From positions 43,597-107,596 of the IMG/VR virus record IMGVR_UViG_3300044613_003659: a stretch of DNA of 64,000 bases, one strand, 5' to 3'. The position numbers and the translations under genes are program-made. Positions within the stretch are counted from its first letter, which is position 1; every line of letters starts with the position of its first letter. Below are positions 38,231 to 46,898 of this stretch, in pieces. Source of the stretch: a virus. The notes under the pieces were generated by a model, which was given only the letters and a program-made list of their open reading frames with translations, did not search any database and was not told where the DNA came from.

Positions 38231-38428
38231 TCAACTACTCCATTTTAATAAAAAAAGTGTAGCATCTTCTTGATTCTTAAAGGCAAAATACAAGCCATTT
38301 GAACGCCAAGTATTGCGTTCAAATGTATCAATACAATATGCTTCCAATCTACAAGCCTGTTCCCAAGCATCCGGTTCAGGAGTCATACGAAATTGATGAG
38401 GCCAATGCCGTCTGTTATAAACTTGCAT
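38231..38428 (-). CDS. Tandem family member (65 aa)
   Basis: Tail YFAFKNQEDATLFLLKW is the clean family motif. The rest is WPHQFRMTPEPDAWEQACRLEAYCID. Coupled to the previous gene by TAATG. Confidence 0.75.
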   Translation of the reverse strand: MQVYNRRHWPHQFRMTPEPDAWEQACRLEAYCIDTFERNTWRSNGLYFAFKNQEDATLFLLKWSS

Positions 38429-38796
38429 TAAAGATAATCATCTTGGTAAGGAACTACAATCCAACCCAATTGTTTAAGATCCATTTGAACTTCATCTGTG
38501 ATATGAGATTCGTGAACAAACCCTTGTTTAAGGTGGCCTTCATCTCCAACAAATCCCATACCCGAACAGTACCAATCCATGTAGTCGCCTTGACAGCGAA
38601 TATCCGCTACCAATCCGCCGGCATAACGCCAGGTACAACTCCATGTCTGATCTGTCAACACAGGTATTACTTCTAGTTTTTGAAAAGAATTATTACATAA
38701 TGCAGCATACACATTTTGAGCGTAGCTTTCACTATCTCGCACTTTATCTACAAACCACTTGGTATCTTTCATATCACGTTCTAAACTAGGTTCCAT
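38428..38796 (-). CDS. Hypothetical protein (122 aa) inside the tandem family
   Basis: Start set at the ATG overlapping the previous stop (TAATG), not at the earlier TTG. SLERDMKDTKWFVDKVRDSESYAQNVYAALCNN is helical; WSCTWRYAGGLVADIRCQGDYMDWY is beta. Lacks the DAxxFxLxW tail. Widespread type in aquatic phages; function unknown. Confidence 0.75.
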   Translation of the reverse strand: MEPSLERDMKDTKWFVDKVRDSESYAQNVYAALCNNSFQKLEVIPVLTDQTWSCTWRYAGGLVADIRCQGDYMDWYCSGMGFVGDEGHLKQGFVHESHITDEVQMDLKQLGWIVVPYQDDYL

Positions 38797-39014
38797 TATT
38801 GTCCTTGCCAACGTAATTGAAATAACAAAGCATCCTGCTCGTTATAGAATTCAAACTCGTAACGAATGTGCCATTCGGGCTCCTCGCCTAGTACATCGAA
38901 GCTAAAAGCATTGCTATTTTCGTAGATCAACCAACTAACAAAACTAGGGCAATTTTCAACTGCCCATTCTCTTAGCTGATCTTCATCAATATCGTATAAG
39001 GTTACTATTGCCAT
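38796..39014 (-). CDS. Tandem family member (72 aa)
   Basis: Tail EFYNEQDALLFQLRWQGQ gives the motif exactly. The body is ITLYDIDEDQLREWAVENCPSFVSWLIYE. Overlaps the previous gene by 10 nt. Confidence 0.75.
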   Translation of the reverse strand: MAIVTLYDIDEDQLREWAVENCPSFVSWLIYENSNAFSFDVLGEEPEWHIRYEFEFYNEQDALLFQLRWQGQ

Positions 39015-39241
39015 CTTAATAAAAAATTACTAGCATCTGCTTGGTCTTCTATGACCACAACCATGCCTTGTTGATGATTACGCCCTCTAGGCAAACATTC
39101 GTCCATCCAAGTATATATCTCTTTTTCATTGTTGGTCCACCAACGATAATCACTTATAATGATATAATAGTGTGGCATTTCCTCGTCAAAAGGACCAGTG
39201 GCAATAAATCTACCTTTTTTATCTTCCCACAGTGTTGACAT
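39005..39241 (-). CDS. Tandem family member (78 aa)
   Basis: Tail VVVIEDQADASNFLLRWQ. Body has KGRFIATGPFDEEMPHYYIIISDYRWWTNNEKEIYTW. Overlaps the upstream gene by 23 nt. Weak ribosome site, so translation is probably coupled. Confidence 0.7.
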   Translation of the reverse strand: MSTLWEDKKGRFIATGPFDEEMPHYYIIISDYRWWTNNEKEIYTWMDECLPRGRNHQQGMVVVIEDQADASNFLLRWQ

Positions 39242-39428
39242 TTTTATTTTTTTGTAAACATAAAGATTGGTATTGATCTTGATTGGTTTTAATTGATTCT
39301 ACCCATTTTGCTCTTGCAGCCATACACTCTTCGTGAGTAGGATACTCTTTAGTATACACAAACTTCATTGACGGCGATGGGTCGTTCCAAAATTGTATGC
39401 TTAATAGCCAAACAGTGATCATTTCCAT
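39219..39428 (-). CDS. Small protein (69 aa), relative of 2091
   Basis: MEMITVWLLSIQFWNDPSP start is hydrophobic, then FVYTKEYPTHEECMAARAKWV and IKTNQDQYQSLCLQKN. Same plan as the 58-aa protein at 2091. GGGGATAAT ribosome site; lies within the tandem family without the tail motif. Confidence 0.7.
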   Translation of the reverse strand: MEMITVWLLSIQFWNDPSPSMKFVYTKEYPTHEECMAARAKWVESIKTNQDQYQSLCLQKNKNVNTVGR

Positions 39429-39429
39429 A

Positions 39430-39651
39430 TTATCCCCATTTAAGTAAAAACATAGTTACTTCTTCTTCGTTGCGAAATTTAAAGGTATCAAACGATGTTC
39501 TGCGTCCGCACCTATTGTACATACACCATTCTTGTATTGGCTCAAGATTACTTTCTCTCAATCCAGTTTGAGTTATTGGTCCGTGATCATATGCAATTCT
39601 GGCAATTAAAATTAAAGGATATGCTGCATCTCTTTCCCACACAATTTTCAT
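39430..39651 (-). CDS. Tandem family member (73 aa)
   Basis: Tail FKFRNEEEVTMFLLKWG. Body KIVWERDAAYPLILIARIAYDH. Coupled by ATGA. Confidence 0.75.
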   Translation of the reverse strand: MKIVWERDAAYPLILIARIAYDHGPITQTGLRESNLEPIQEWCMYNRCGRRTSFDTFKFRNEEEVTMFLLKWG

Positions 39652-39998
39652 GTAATCTTTACACGATTTTTTACAGCACGGTTACTATACATACTATGAC
39701 CACGCGATCTAAACAAATTGGCCGCCGACTGTGGATCAGTTTCAAACATCTGTTCAATATCTTGTTTGCTGATACTATGGTCACAGTCTATGGCATAAAG
39801 TTCATAATGGCGGTGTGCGTTAACTTGAGCACGAAGAATCATGCTTTGGACGAGAGTGTACACTGGATTACGGACTGGATCTTGATTATTTAACACACGA
39901 AATGTGTTATCTCGATCAATGTGCTCGTATTCAGTAATCGGAACTACACTTTCCAAGCCTTCTTCACACCAATAAACTAGATAAGCATTAGTAGTCAT
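39648..39998 (-). CDS. Conserved phage protein (116 aa)
   Basis: Start set at the ATG overlapping the previous stop as ATGA; the longer frame starts 29 codons earlier inside the previous gene. TTNAYLVYWCEEGLESVVPITEYE is a signature I associate with aquatic myophages, followed by ILRAQVNAHRHYELYAIDCDHSISKQDIEQMFE and a NLFRSRGH end. Function unknown. Confidence 0.75.
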   Translation of the reverse strand: MTTNAYLVYWCEEGLESVVPITEYEHIDRDNTFRVLNNQDPVRNPVYTLVQSMILRAQVNAHRHYELYAIDCDHSISKQDIEQMFETDPQSAANLFRSRGHSMYSNRAVKNRVKIT

Positions 39999-40222
39999 AG
40001 ATATTTCAATTGAAAGAAAGTTGCCCGAGCCGGATCCTTGAAATCCAATCTCATGTCCTCTTGCCACCCGGTTTCGTAATACCATTCTCTGTAATTGCGA
40101 CTGGTAAAACCCAATTCTCTTTCTACCCTTGACCGGATCAAGAAGAAAGTATCCCCGTATTCTTGAGTGATACGAGTTCTAATATCCGACCAATGTTTTT
40201 TATTTAGAACTAAGGTAGTCAT
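39995..40222 (-). CDS. Tandem family member (75 aa), first of the array
   Basis: Tail MRLDFKDPARATFFQLKYL is the family motif in diverged form. Body RTRITQEYGDTFFLIRSRVERELGFTSRNYREWYYETGW. The ATG lies 5 nt after the -10 of promoter 40228-40256. Confidence 0.75.
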   Translation of the reverse strand: MTTLVLNKKHWSDIRTRITQEYGDTFFLIRSRVERELGFTSRNYREWYYETGWQEDMRLDFKDPARATFFQLKYL

Positions 40223-40227
40223 ACTGC

Positions 40228-40256
40228 ATTATAGCAGTATATTTGAAATCAGTCAA
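40228..40256 (-). promoter_or_regulatory. Sigma70 promoter with palindrome around the -10
   Basis: TTGACT (40251-40256), TATAAT (40228-40233), 17-nt spacer. ATACTGC and GCAGTAT flank the -10 (40221-40240), a possible operator for a dimeric repressor. Confidence 0.75.
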
Positions 40257-41508
40257 TTATTCCGAAGTTGGCCCAATTGGCTCCACCTAGGCAAATCCAT
40301 CCTAACGGTCCGCCTGGATTTGGGTTAGTGTTCCAAACCACATGGCATCTTTCACTAACAAAATTTGGGGGAGTACTGGAAGTGGTGAATCTCATTTGAC
40401 CTACTCTAAGATCGTCAATTTGAGTAGACCCATCTTCGGAAAGTACAATGTTATCCTTGTTATTTGAAGTAATAACCAATTTCTGTTGTCTAGACGTACC
40501 AATTAAACCAACATCTCTAGATTTTTTCTTGGCAATTATTTCAATTTCATCGTCCCAGACGCTTAAAGCAGCAGATGGTTCAATTGTATTAATGCCCACT
40601 CTTTTTGGAGTAACGTAAAAAGTTTGAGCAATAATGCTTTCACCACTTACTCTAAGTTCCTTTAGTTCTCCTAGTGTTTGCAAATTACTATTAACTATTG
40701 TAGAACCTAATGCATTTGTAGTAGCTAGTTCAGATCCGTTTAAAGTTATTTTATTTAGATCTAGTCCATCTTTTTTAATTTTATCAAAAACAATATTACT
40801 AAAATTATCAAATAAACTTTGGTTAATTGTACTTAATGTGCTTGAAGTTGTACTTGAAACTATAGATCTAAAAAATTTAGAATCTTCGGGTATATTTCCA
40901 TTAACAGCAAAATCACCATTGATTGTCATAGTACCTTGTACTGTTAAATCTTGGGTGAGGAGATTATTTTCAACAACTACACTGTCGTCTAATATAGTAA
41001 GTGCTACTTGCGAAGCACGATCTTCTATACCTGTACTACCAAAGTTTTCAATTATGCCGCCATTGACATTATCGCCAGATATCCTAAGATTACTCAATTT
41101 AAGTGCAGCAGGATCAATACTACTTGGGGGAAAAACAAATTCTGAAATTCTATCTGCAATTAATACACTTACTGATGTGTTTAATGCTCGGTCCAAATCA
41201 ATTGTAGAAAACTTTTCGCTTACCTTTAGTTCTACTAATTGGTTTGTTTTCTCTTGAATTGTGTCAAGAGAAGTGCGTATTTTATCTACTATTCTGTTTT
41301 CTAATTTTCTGGGATCAATTGAATATTCACTGATTCTTTTTTCAATCGCGAGATTAGTAGCATCCTGAATGTGTGACGTATAGTCATATGAAACAAGTCT
41401 ATTGTTAATAGCAGCACTAATTGCACTGTCAACCTTTACAATTACATTAGATGTAATGTCTGCTATTAACTCTTCAACTATTTTTGTTAAATGTGTATTA
41501 ATTTCCAT
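40249..41508 (-). CDS. Virion structural protein, fibre/whisker-like
   Basis: 419 residues. N-terminal 130 residues are helical coiled coil (LTKIVEELIADITSNVIVKVDSAISAAINNR), then beta-rich repeats (MTINGDFAVNGNIPEDSKF; ITLNGSELATTNALG; VTPKRVGINTIEPSAALSVWDD). C terminus GWICLGGANWANFGIID is typical of fibre tips. Likely a trimeric fibre or neck/whisker protein. Overlaps the next gene by 11 nt. No catalytic motif. Confidence 0.75.
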   Translation of the reverse strand: MEINTHLTKIVEELIADITSNVIVKVDSAISAAINNRLVSYDYTSHIQDATNLAIEKRISEYSIDPRKLENRIVDKIRTSLDTIQEKTNQLVELKVSEKFSTIDLDRALNTSVSVLIADRISEFVFPPSSIDPAALKLSNLRISGDNVNGGIIENFGSTGIEDRASQVALTILDDSVVVENNLLTQDLTVQGTMTINGDFAVNGNIPEDSKFFRSIVSSTTSSTLSTINQSLFDNFSNIVFDKIKKDGLDLNKITLNGSELATTNALGSTIVNSNLQTLGELKELRVSGESIIAQTFYVTPKRVGINTIEPSAALSVWDDEIEIIAKKKSRDVGLIGTSRQQKLVITSNNKDNIVLSEDGSTQIDDLRVGQMRFTTSSTPPNFVSERCHVVWNTNPNPGGPLGWICLGGANWANFGIID

Positions 41509-42235
41509 TATTAAATCGAATACTAATTACGTGTTCGTAATTTTTTTTGATTAAACTTTTATACATTAAATTTTTGTGTACGTGAAAACTAGCTGCTCCA
41601 GCATCATGACTAAATTTTGCTAATTGTTTAAAAAACATAATTTTTTTTGCATACGGACCAAAATTTTCAAAATTATTACCGTTTATTTTATACAAACTAG
41701 TTTGCCATGAATTTCTATCTTGCGCATCGTAGTTATGAAATTCTAAAAATATATTGTTATCATTTCCGTTTTTAATTAAAGCAGGTAATGAAAATTCTTT
41801 GTCCTTAAATTCTTGATTTTTGTAGTCTCTACATGTAGTTATGATATAGTCGGTGGCCAGTCTACATATTTCTATAACTTTATTTTTTTGCTCAATTTCG
41901 TCTTTAGCAAAAGTAAAAAATTCATCTAAAGCTATAACTACGTCAAACTTTTTAGCATACATAGTTAAATCTTTGTATTCAATAAAATTAAATTTGACCC
42001 CAGCTTTATTAAGATAATTTTTTACATTATTAGAAACTTCAGTAACATAAATTGTTTTTGTATTATCAATTAATATTAAAGGGTTAAATCCAATATATAA
42101 TACATTAGATGGGCTATAGTTATGGAAATACGAAACTTCGTCTAGTATTTCTTTTTTTCTTTTAAGTATTTCGTTTTGCTTTGTATGCAGTAAAAATGCC
42201 TGCATTAGACAATCAGTATAACTTTCAAAACTCAT
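41498..42235 (-). CDS. SAM-methyltransferase-like protein
   Basis: 245 residues. NVLYIGFNPLILIDNTKTIYVTEVSNNVKNYLNKAGVKFNF resembles motifs I-II of class I methyltransferases with a degenerate G-x-G, and FDVVIALDEFFTFAKDEIEQKNKVIEIC is a motif IV-like stretch. Low G+C and high Lys/Asn mark it out from neighbours. CAATAAATA lies about 25 nt upstream. Target unknown. Confidence 0.65.
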   Translation of the reverse strand: MSFESYTDCLMQAFLLHTKQNEILKRKKEILDEVSYFHNYSPSNVLYIGFNPLILIDNTKTIYVTEVSNNVKNYLNKAGVKFNFIEYKDLTMYAKKFDVVIALDEFFTFAKDEIEQKNKVIEICRLATDYIITTCRDYKNQEFKDKEFSLPALIKNGNDNNIFLEFHNYDAQDRNSWQTSLYKINGNNFENFGPYAKKIMFFKQLAKFSHDAGAASFHVHKNLMYKSLIKKNYEHVISIRFNNGN

Positions 42236-42263
42236 GATAACCTTTTTTTTTATTGTTAGTTAT

Positions 42264-43190
42264 TTATTGAGTTTGACGTACTATGTCTAGCGTAACACAA
42301 TGAAAACCACCACCTAATGTCCTAGAATGCCGTAATTCTAGCGGTATTACAGTAAAATTATAAGATTCTAGTATCCTAATGAGTTTATGTTGATGTTTGT
42401 CTACTATTACAGTATTTGGATCAATCACTAACATGTTTAGTGCTATCCATTTACTGGCATAAGGATATTGATAAAATCCTTGTTCTATAATGTCATCATC
42501 AGTTATCCAAATTACATCCCACGTACTGAATACATTTGGTAAGTTATCTTCATTGCCTACACGACTAGCATTAACAAGGACTAGGCCTTCGCGCAAAGGA
42601 ACTATAGTGCTGTCAATATGTACTCCTGAATAAAATTTACAAATTTCAAATTTGACATTGTGAAACTTAGTCATTAACCAATGCGCGGCTTGATAATTAC
42701 CACTTACGCTTTCCAAATATAATATTTTGTCATTTAATCTAAGAGCATTAGCAGCATCCATTATGTACCTATCATTACGAGGCATACGATGAACAATATT
42801 GGCGCGATAGATAATGTCGTCGAGTGCTTCTATCTCCATATCTCTGCAAGGATACATCATAGCAGGATCCACTATTGTGTCACCATAGATAAACAATCTG
42901 TCTCTAGGACAATAACCGTACATACCGCCTAACTCTTGATAGTTAAGTGCTCGCGGTCTATGTACTATAACACCGTAATTTTCCAATGTTTGTGCCAAAA
43001 TGTCTAAGTCCTCGTTGGCTTCGTCAATGATCCAATCAGGTACCGGCCCACTGGGCACTGGGCTTGCTTGCCATGTTGTCTTTTCACTTTCTTTAGAAAA
43101 CACAGGATCATCCGAGGGCCAATTGGCAAAATCTGCTCGACCTACAACAACTTCTTTGAGAGAATCCCATTCGTTGTAACTATTAATCAT
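42264..43190 (-). CDS. Amidinotransferase (glycine/inosamine type)
   Basis: 308 residues. Opening YNEWDSLKEVVVGRAD is typical of glycine and inosamine-phosphate amidinotransferases. SGVHIDSTIVPL supplies His191 and Asp193; GGGFHC supplies the nucleophile Cys298. RYIMDAANALRLND and WITDDDIIEQGF are core blocks. These enzymes move an amidino group from arginine to an amine, for example in aminosugar or creatine pathways. In this sugar-modifying cluster it may guanidinylate a glycan. Overlaps the hydroxylase gene as ATGA. Confidence 0.88.
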   Translation of the reverse strand: MINSYNEWDSLKEVVVGRADFANWPSDDPVFSKESEKTTWQASPVPSGPVPDWIIDEANEDLDILAQTLENYGVIVHRPRALNYQELGGMYGYCPRDRLFIYGDTIVDPAMMYPCRDMEIEALDDIIYRANIVHRMPRNDRYIMDAANALRLNDKILYLESVSGNYQAAHWLMTKFHNVKFEICKFYSGVHIDSTIVPLREGLVLVNASRVGNEDNLPNVFSTWDVIWITDDDIIEQGFYQYPYASKWIALNMLVIDPNTVIVDKHQHKLIRILESYNFTVIPLELRHSRTLGGGFHCVTLDIVRQTQ

Positions 43191-43699
43191 ATGTGCCCTG
43201 TTACCTGAAGAGTATATCTTGGTGTAGTACCTAAGTTAGCTGCCATATGAGGAGCGTTCCAATCCCAGGTTAATGTAAAACCTTTTATGTAACCAGTGTA
43301 GGCTGTATTACAACATTCAACATAATGTCCTGATTGCCAATCTTCTAAGAAAATTACTGCACGTCTAATTGTATCTTCCTTGCCCTTGAGATTAAACAAT
43401 TCAATGTATCTTTTATATGTGTCAACATGCATCAGGAGCATTGTACCCGGATCCATTCTGTAATACGAAGTGCCTATATTTTTCCATTCTAAATGCTGAA
43501 AAAAGTCTATAATTTCTTTATTCCACAATGGTTGGCTATTACGCATATCGCACATGTAGCCGCCAAATGGTCCTCTGAATCCTGCATCTTCCCAGTCAAT
43601 CATAGTAGCAGGATCATTGAACTGTTCTTTCTTATAATTTAAATTTTTATATTCTTCATCCCAAAAAGGATCAAGATGAAAGTATTCGTGTGTTGCCAT
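43187..43699 (-). CDS. 2OG-Fe(II) oxygenase, Asp/Asn-hydroxylase-like
   Basis: 170 residues, a compact double-stranded beta helix. Iron ligands HVD (His91, Asp93) and His151; Arg161 is placed to bind 2-oxoglutarate (NAPHMAANLGTTPRYTLQV). Resembles aspartyl/asparaginyl beta-hydroxylases. Substrate may be a phage or host surface molecule. Overlaps its neighbours by 4 and 29 nt. Confidence 0.82.
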   Translation of the reverse strand: MATHEYFHLDPFWDEEYKNLNYKKEQFNDPATMIDWEDAGFRGPFGGYMCDMRNSQPLWNKEIIDFFQHLEWKNIGTSYYRMDPGTMLLMHVDTYKRYIELFNLKGKEDTIRRAVIFLEDWQSGHYVECCNTAYTGYIKGFTLTWDWNAPHMAANLGTTPRYTLQVTGHI

Positions 43700-44903
43700 A
43701 ATATATTACCTCATAATCTTTGTCTGAAACAAATTGTCGCCATGGATCAACAATTACACTACCTTCTGCAAGTTTCACGTACAATTCTTGTTCGTTATTT
43801 TCTCCGGTATACCCGTAAGTTATTTTTCTAGAATGTGCAAGAAACGCTATAACAGGTACGTCTTTAAATGGTGGTGCGTCACCGGTCAGCGGGTCTATGT
43901 AATAAAATTTAGTTTGCAGTTCTTCTAGGTAATATCCTAATAGTAGACTGTAACTTCCATCACAATATTCTACGTCTGGTTTATATGCCTTGCCTAGAAC
44001 AAAAATAGGCAAGTTTCTCTCAACTTGTATTTTTTTCAAAAACTTGGCTAAGTTTCTTGCTTGTATTTCTCTTGCATGAATAATTGTATCAAAAAAGTCA
44101 TATCCAAGACTTAAATTTTCTGCTAGCCAACGTAGTGCAATATTATCTCTAGGATGACAAGGTCCAGCATCTCCCATGCCTGCTTTCATATATTTTGGGC
44201 TCATAATACGAATAGTACTATGGGCTAAAGCATCGGTCACTACATCAACATTAATGTTACCATTTTTCATTGCTACATCTTGTATCATGTTAACTATACC
44301 CACTTTTGTACTAATAAAAGTGTTATAAAATATTTTTATAGATTCTGCTTCGTCCCATGTTCCTACAATATATCTAGGATCGTTTTGCATTACAGGTGTG
44401 TAAAAATCTATTAATTCTTGAGCGTCACCTGTCTGCGATCCATCTTCTGTACCAATTATAATCATCTCAGGATTTACCATATCCCATTCAACTGAACCCA
44501 TTGCTATAAGATATGGATTGTATATAAATCTTGCATTAGTTAAACATGGACGTAGTTCTCTTCTAACGGTGCCAGGTAAAACTGTAGATATTAACACAAC
44601 TAATTGATTTGGTGTTGCCCAGGCATCAATTTGATTTAGAACATCTTTTACAATTGTATAATCAAAATCTTTGTTTGGTAAATGTGTGATTGGCTTAGAA
44701 CCATCATAAGCAGGATCGTGCGGTGTCTGAACTGCAACAAATACGATATCTTTGCCAACAACAGCGCCACGTAAATTATCTGAAATTTTAATTTTGTCGC
44801 TTTGCTTTGGGTAAATATCATAACCAGTTACATCATACTGTGCAGACAAAACCTCTGCACAAGACATACCTAATTTACCTAAACCTATAAATCCAACTTT
44901 CAT
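43671..44903 (-). CDS. UDP-glucose/GDP-mannose dehydrogenase family protein
   Basis: 410 residues. NAD-binding GFIGLGKLGMSCAEVL at the start, TVLPGTVRRELRP, catalytic region GAGDAGPCHPRDNIAL with the Cys expected for these dehydrogenases (here in GPCHPRDN), and the C-terminal YKPDVEYCDGSYSLLL domain. Such enzymes oxidise UDP-hexose to UDP-hexuronic acid. With the amidinotransferase and glycosyltransferases it suggests synthesis of a charged sugar. Starts 1 nt from the divergent gene at 44905. Confidence 0.88.
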   Translation of the reverse strand: MKVGFIGLGKLGMSCAEVLSAQYDVTGYDIYPKQSDKIKISDNLRGAVVGKDIVFVAVQTPHDPAYDGSKPITHLPNKDFDYTIVKDVLNQIDAWATPNQLVVLISTVLPGTVRRELRPCLTNARFIYNPYLIAMGSVEWDMVNPEMIIIGTEDGSQTGDAQELIDFYTPVMQNDPRYIVGTWDEAESIKIFYNTFISTKVGIVNMIQDVAMKNGNINVDVVTDALAHSTIRIMSPKYMKAGMGDAGPCHPRDNIALRWLAENLSLGYDFFDTIIHAREIQARNLAKFLKKIQVERNLPIFVLGKAYKPDVEYCDGSYSLLLGYYLEELQTKFYYIDPLTGDAPPFKDVPVIAFLAHSRKITYGYTGENNEQELYVKLAEGSVIVDPWRQFVSDKDYEVIYYGNTRILSS

Positions 44904-44904
44904 T

Positions 44905-46125
44905 ATGATCTCCTACAATCGATTTTATGAGTTATTTCACGAAGTTTTTTGTTACCCTAATCATTTAACATCATATGGATTTATACCAAGCTATTCTACT
45001 AAAATTGAAAATTTTGTTCCTTTTAATTTTGGCAATAAGTTTGATTTAAATTTTGATATAAACGGTCAATTATTTTGGTGGTGCGAAGAACCTATTAATT
45101 ATGAAGATTTTGAAAATCTGCATTATTATCCATTAGGTACAGATGTAGTACCATTTGACTTTAGTAAAGGGACTGATAGTATGATTCCGCCTATAAGTTG
45201 TATGGAAGCCGATGTTCATATTTCAATTGTCGCCAATTCAGAAAAAAGTAAAATGAAAAATAATCTGTTAAAAAAATACAATTATAAAGATTGGTATTTT
45301 TTCTTTCACGGGTTTGCTGCACTTGACTGGTTTCGTGATTTTAAATATATGCAAAAAAGTGATATCAAAATAACAAAATTATTTATCTGTTTAAATCACA
45401 TATTGGATAAAAAAAGAAATTATAGGTTGAATTTACTTAATCAATTATTTCACCATAATTTAGATAAGGTAGGAAATATATCTGCTCCTAAATTAACCAC
45501 AAATCTAATAAAAGATGAAATTTTTGATCCGTATTCATTGTTAAGTGTTCAAACTAAAAAAGATATATATAAAAATCTTTATTCTAAAGCGCAACCAATT
45601 ATTTTGGATAACAAAAATAGTTTTAAAACAGTAAGTGCAGACATTATAGAAAATACGTTTGCATTAAGTTCTTTGTGGCATATTGTTCCAGAAACTATTT
45701 TTTATGATGAAAAGTTACATTTAACGGAGAAAATTTTTAAGCCAATAGTAATTAAAAGACCTTTTATTTTAATTGGCGCACCCGGTAATCTAGCATATCT
45801 CAAAGAATACGGTTTTCAAACGTTTGATCGCTGGATCAATGAAGATTACGATAACGAACCAGATCCTGATTTAAGAATTCAAAAAGCGATTGGGGAACTA
45901 AAGAAACTACAAAATAAAAATTTGACTGAGATGTATAATGAAATGTTACCTGTGCTTGAATTTAATCATGCTCATTTTTTTGGAAAATTTAGAGAAATAA
46001 TAGTAGATGAAGCTATAGAAAATTTTAAAAAAGCTATGTTTATGTATAACAAAGATTTATCTTTTAGATTCCGATTGCCTGAAGTTTTAGACTTTGACTT
46101 AATAAGAAGACATTTATTATTTTAA
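44905..46125 (+). CDS. Exostosin/GT-like glycosyltransferase
   Basis: 406 residues; C-terminal half has LTEKIFKPIVIKRPFILIGAPGNLAYLKEYGFQTFDRWINEDYD, the motif shared with the gene at 35279. N-terminal half is Asn/Lys rich and unfamiliar (YWFFHGFAALDWFRD, LNHILDKKRNYRL). Likely transfers a sugar in the same pathway as the dehydrogenase. Start codons of this and the dehydrogenase are divergent with 1 nt between. Confidence 0.75.
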   Translation: MISYNRFYELFHEVFCYPNHLTSYGFIPSYSTKIENFVPFNFGNKFDLNFDINGQLFWWCEEPINYEDFENLHYYPLGTDVVPFDFSKGTDSMIPPISCMEADVHISIVANSEKSKMKNNLLKKYNYKDWYFFFHGFAALDWFRDFKYMQKSDIKITKLFICLNHILDKKRNYRLNLLNQLFHHNLDKVGNISAPKLTTNLIKDEIFDPYSLLSVQTKKDIYKNLYSKAQPIILDNKNSFKTVSADIIENTFALSSLWHIVPETIFYDEKLHLTEKIFKPIVIKRPFILIGAPGNLAYLKEYGFQTFDRWINEDYDNEPDPDLRIQKAIGELKKLQNKNLTEMYNEMLPVLEFNHAHFFGKFREIIVDEAIENFKKAMFMYNKDLSFRFRLPEVLDFDLIRRHLLF

Positions 46126-46874
46126 ATTTTTCTTTCTATTGCACTAACAATCAACTGCTCCATATCATGTATCCTTGTTCTTGTTGTCTTTGAATTTAAT
46201 ACAACAAATAATTTTTTTTGATTGTTTATATAAAGACTCATTACTAAACAGCCTCCGGAAGCTCTTACGTAACCTGTTTTACTGACCAAAACGTCATATT
46301 TGCCTACCAGTGGATTGGTATTAGAGTATTTCCATTTTAATATTTTTTTCTTTTTGGATTTAATAATTTCTCCAACTAATTTATTACTAGCAGATACAAT
46401 TACAGGATATTTTTCCGCTGCCAACAATAATTTTATCAAATCTGTAGGGGTACTAACATTGCGATTATCTAAACCACTGCTGTCAAAAAATGATGTACGA
46501 GTCATTCCTAGTACATCTGCTTTGTGATTCATATCTTCAATACACTGCCGGTAACCTCTATGATAATTTTCGCATAACATTTTAGCAGCAACATTATCAG
46601 ATTTGATAATAGCCAAATTTAAAAGCTGTTCTCTAGTTATATATAATCCTTTAAATTTCTTTTTTAAAGGTGTATTTAGATTTTCATTAGCATCTAATAC
46701 TACCATAGCAGTCATTAGTTTTGTTATACTTGCTATTGGCTGTACTATTTCTATGTTTTCTGATTCTAAAACTTTTCCTTCTCCATCTGCAATCAGCCAA
46801 GATTTAGCTTGTATCTGAGCTGCATAGGAATAGTTTACCAAAGAGAATAAAACTACTGCGACAATATTTTTCAT
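46122..46874 (-). CDS. D-alanyl-D-alanine endopeptidase, PBP7-like (peptidase S11)
   Basis: 250 residues with signal sequence ending at SYAA. Active-site blocks: SITK (Ser49, Lys52), SDN (92-94) and KTG (199-201) in family order. Such enzymes cut peptidoglycan cross-links in the periplasm. In a phage this could help wall remodelling, lysis or protect against superinfection. Slightly shorter than bacterial PbpG. Sits convergent with the glycosyltransferase (4-nt overlap). Confidence 0.9.
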   Translation of the reverse strand: MKNIVAVVLFSLVNYSYAAQIQAKSWLIADGEGKVLESENIEIVQPIASITKLMTAMVVLDANENLNTPLKKKFKGLYITREQLLNLAIIKSDNVAAKMLCENYHRGYRQCIEDMNHKADVLGMTRTSFFDSSGLDNRNVSTPTDLIKLLLAAEKYPVIVSASNKLVGEIIKSKKKKILKWKYSNTNPLVGKYDVLVSKTGYVRASGGCLVMSLYINNQKKLFVVLNSKTTRTRIHDMEQLIVSAIERKI

Positions 46875-46898
46875 ATGTAAAAGTAAAGAACCTAAGAA

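Noticed and set aside
40634-41257. 207-codon plus-strand frame opposite the fibre gene
   Set aside because: Low-complexity Ser/Leu/Val composition typical of the antisense of a beta-rich gene; no start signal.
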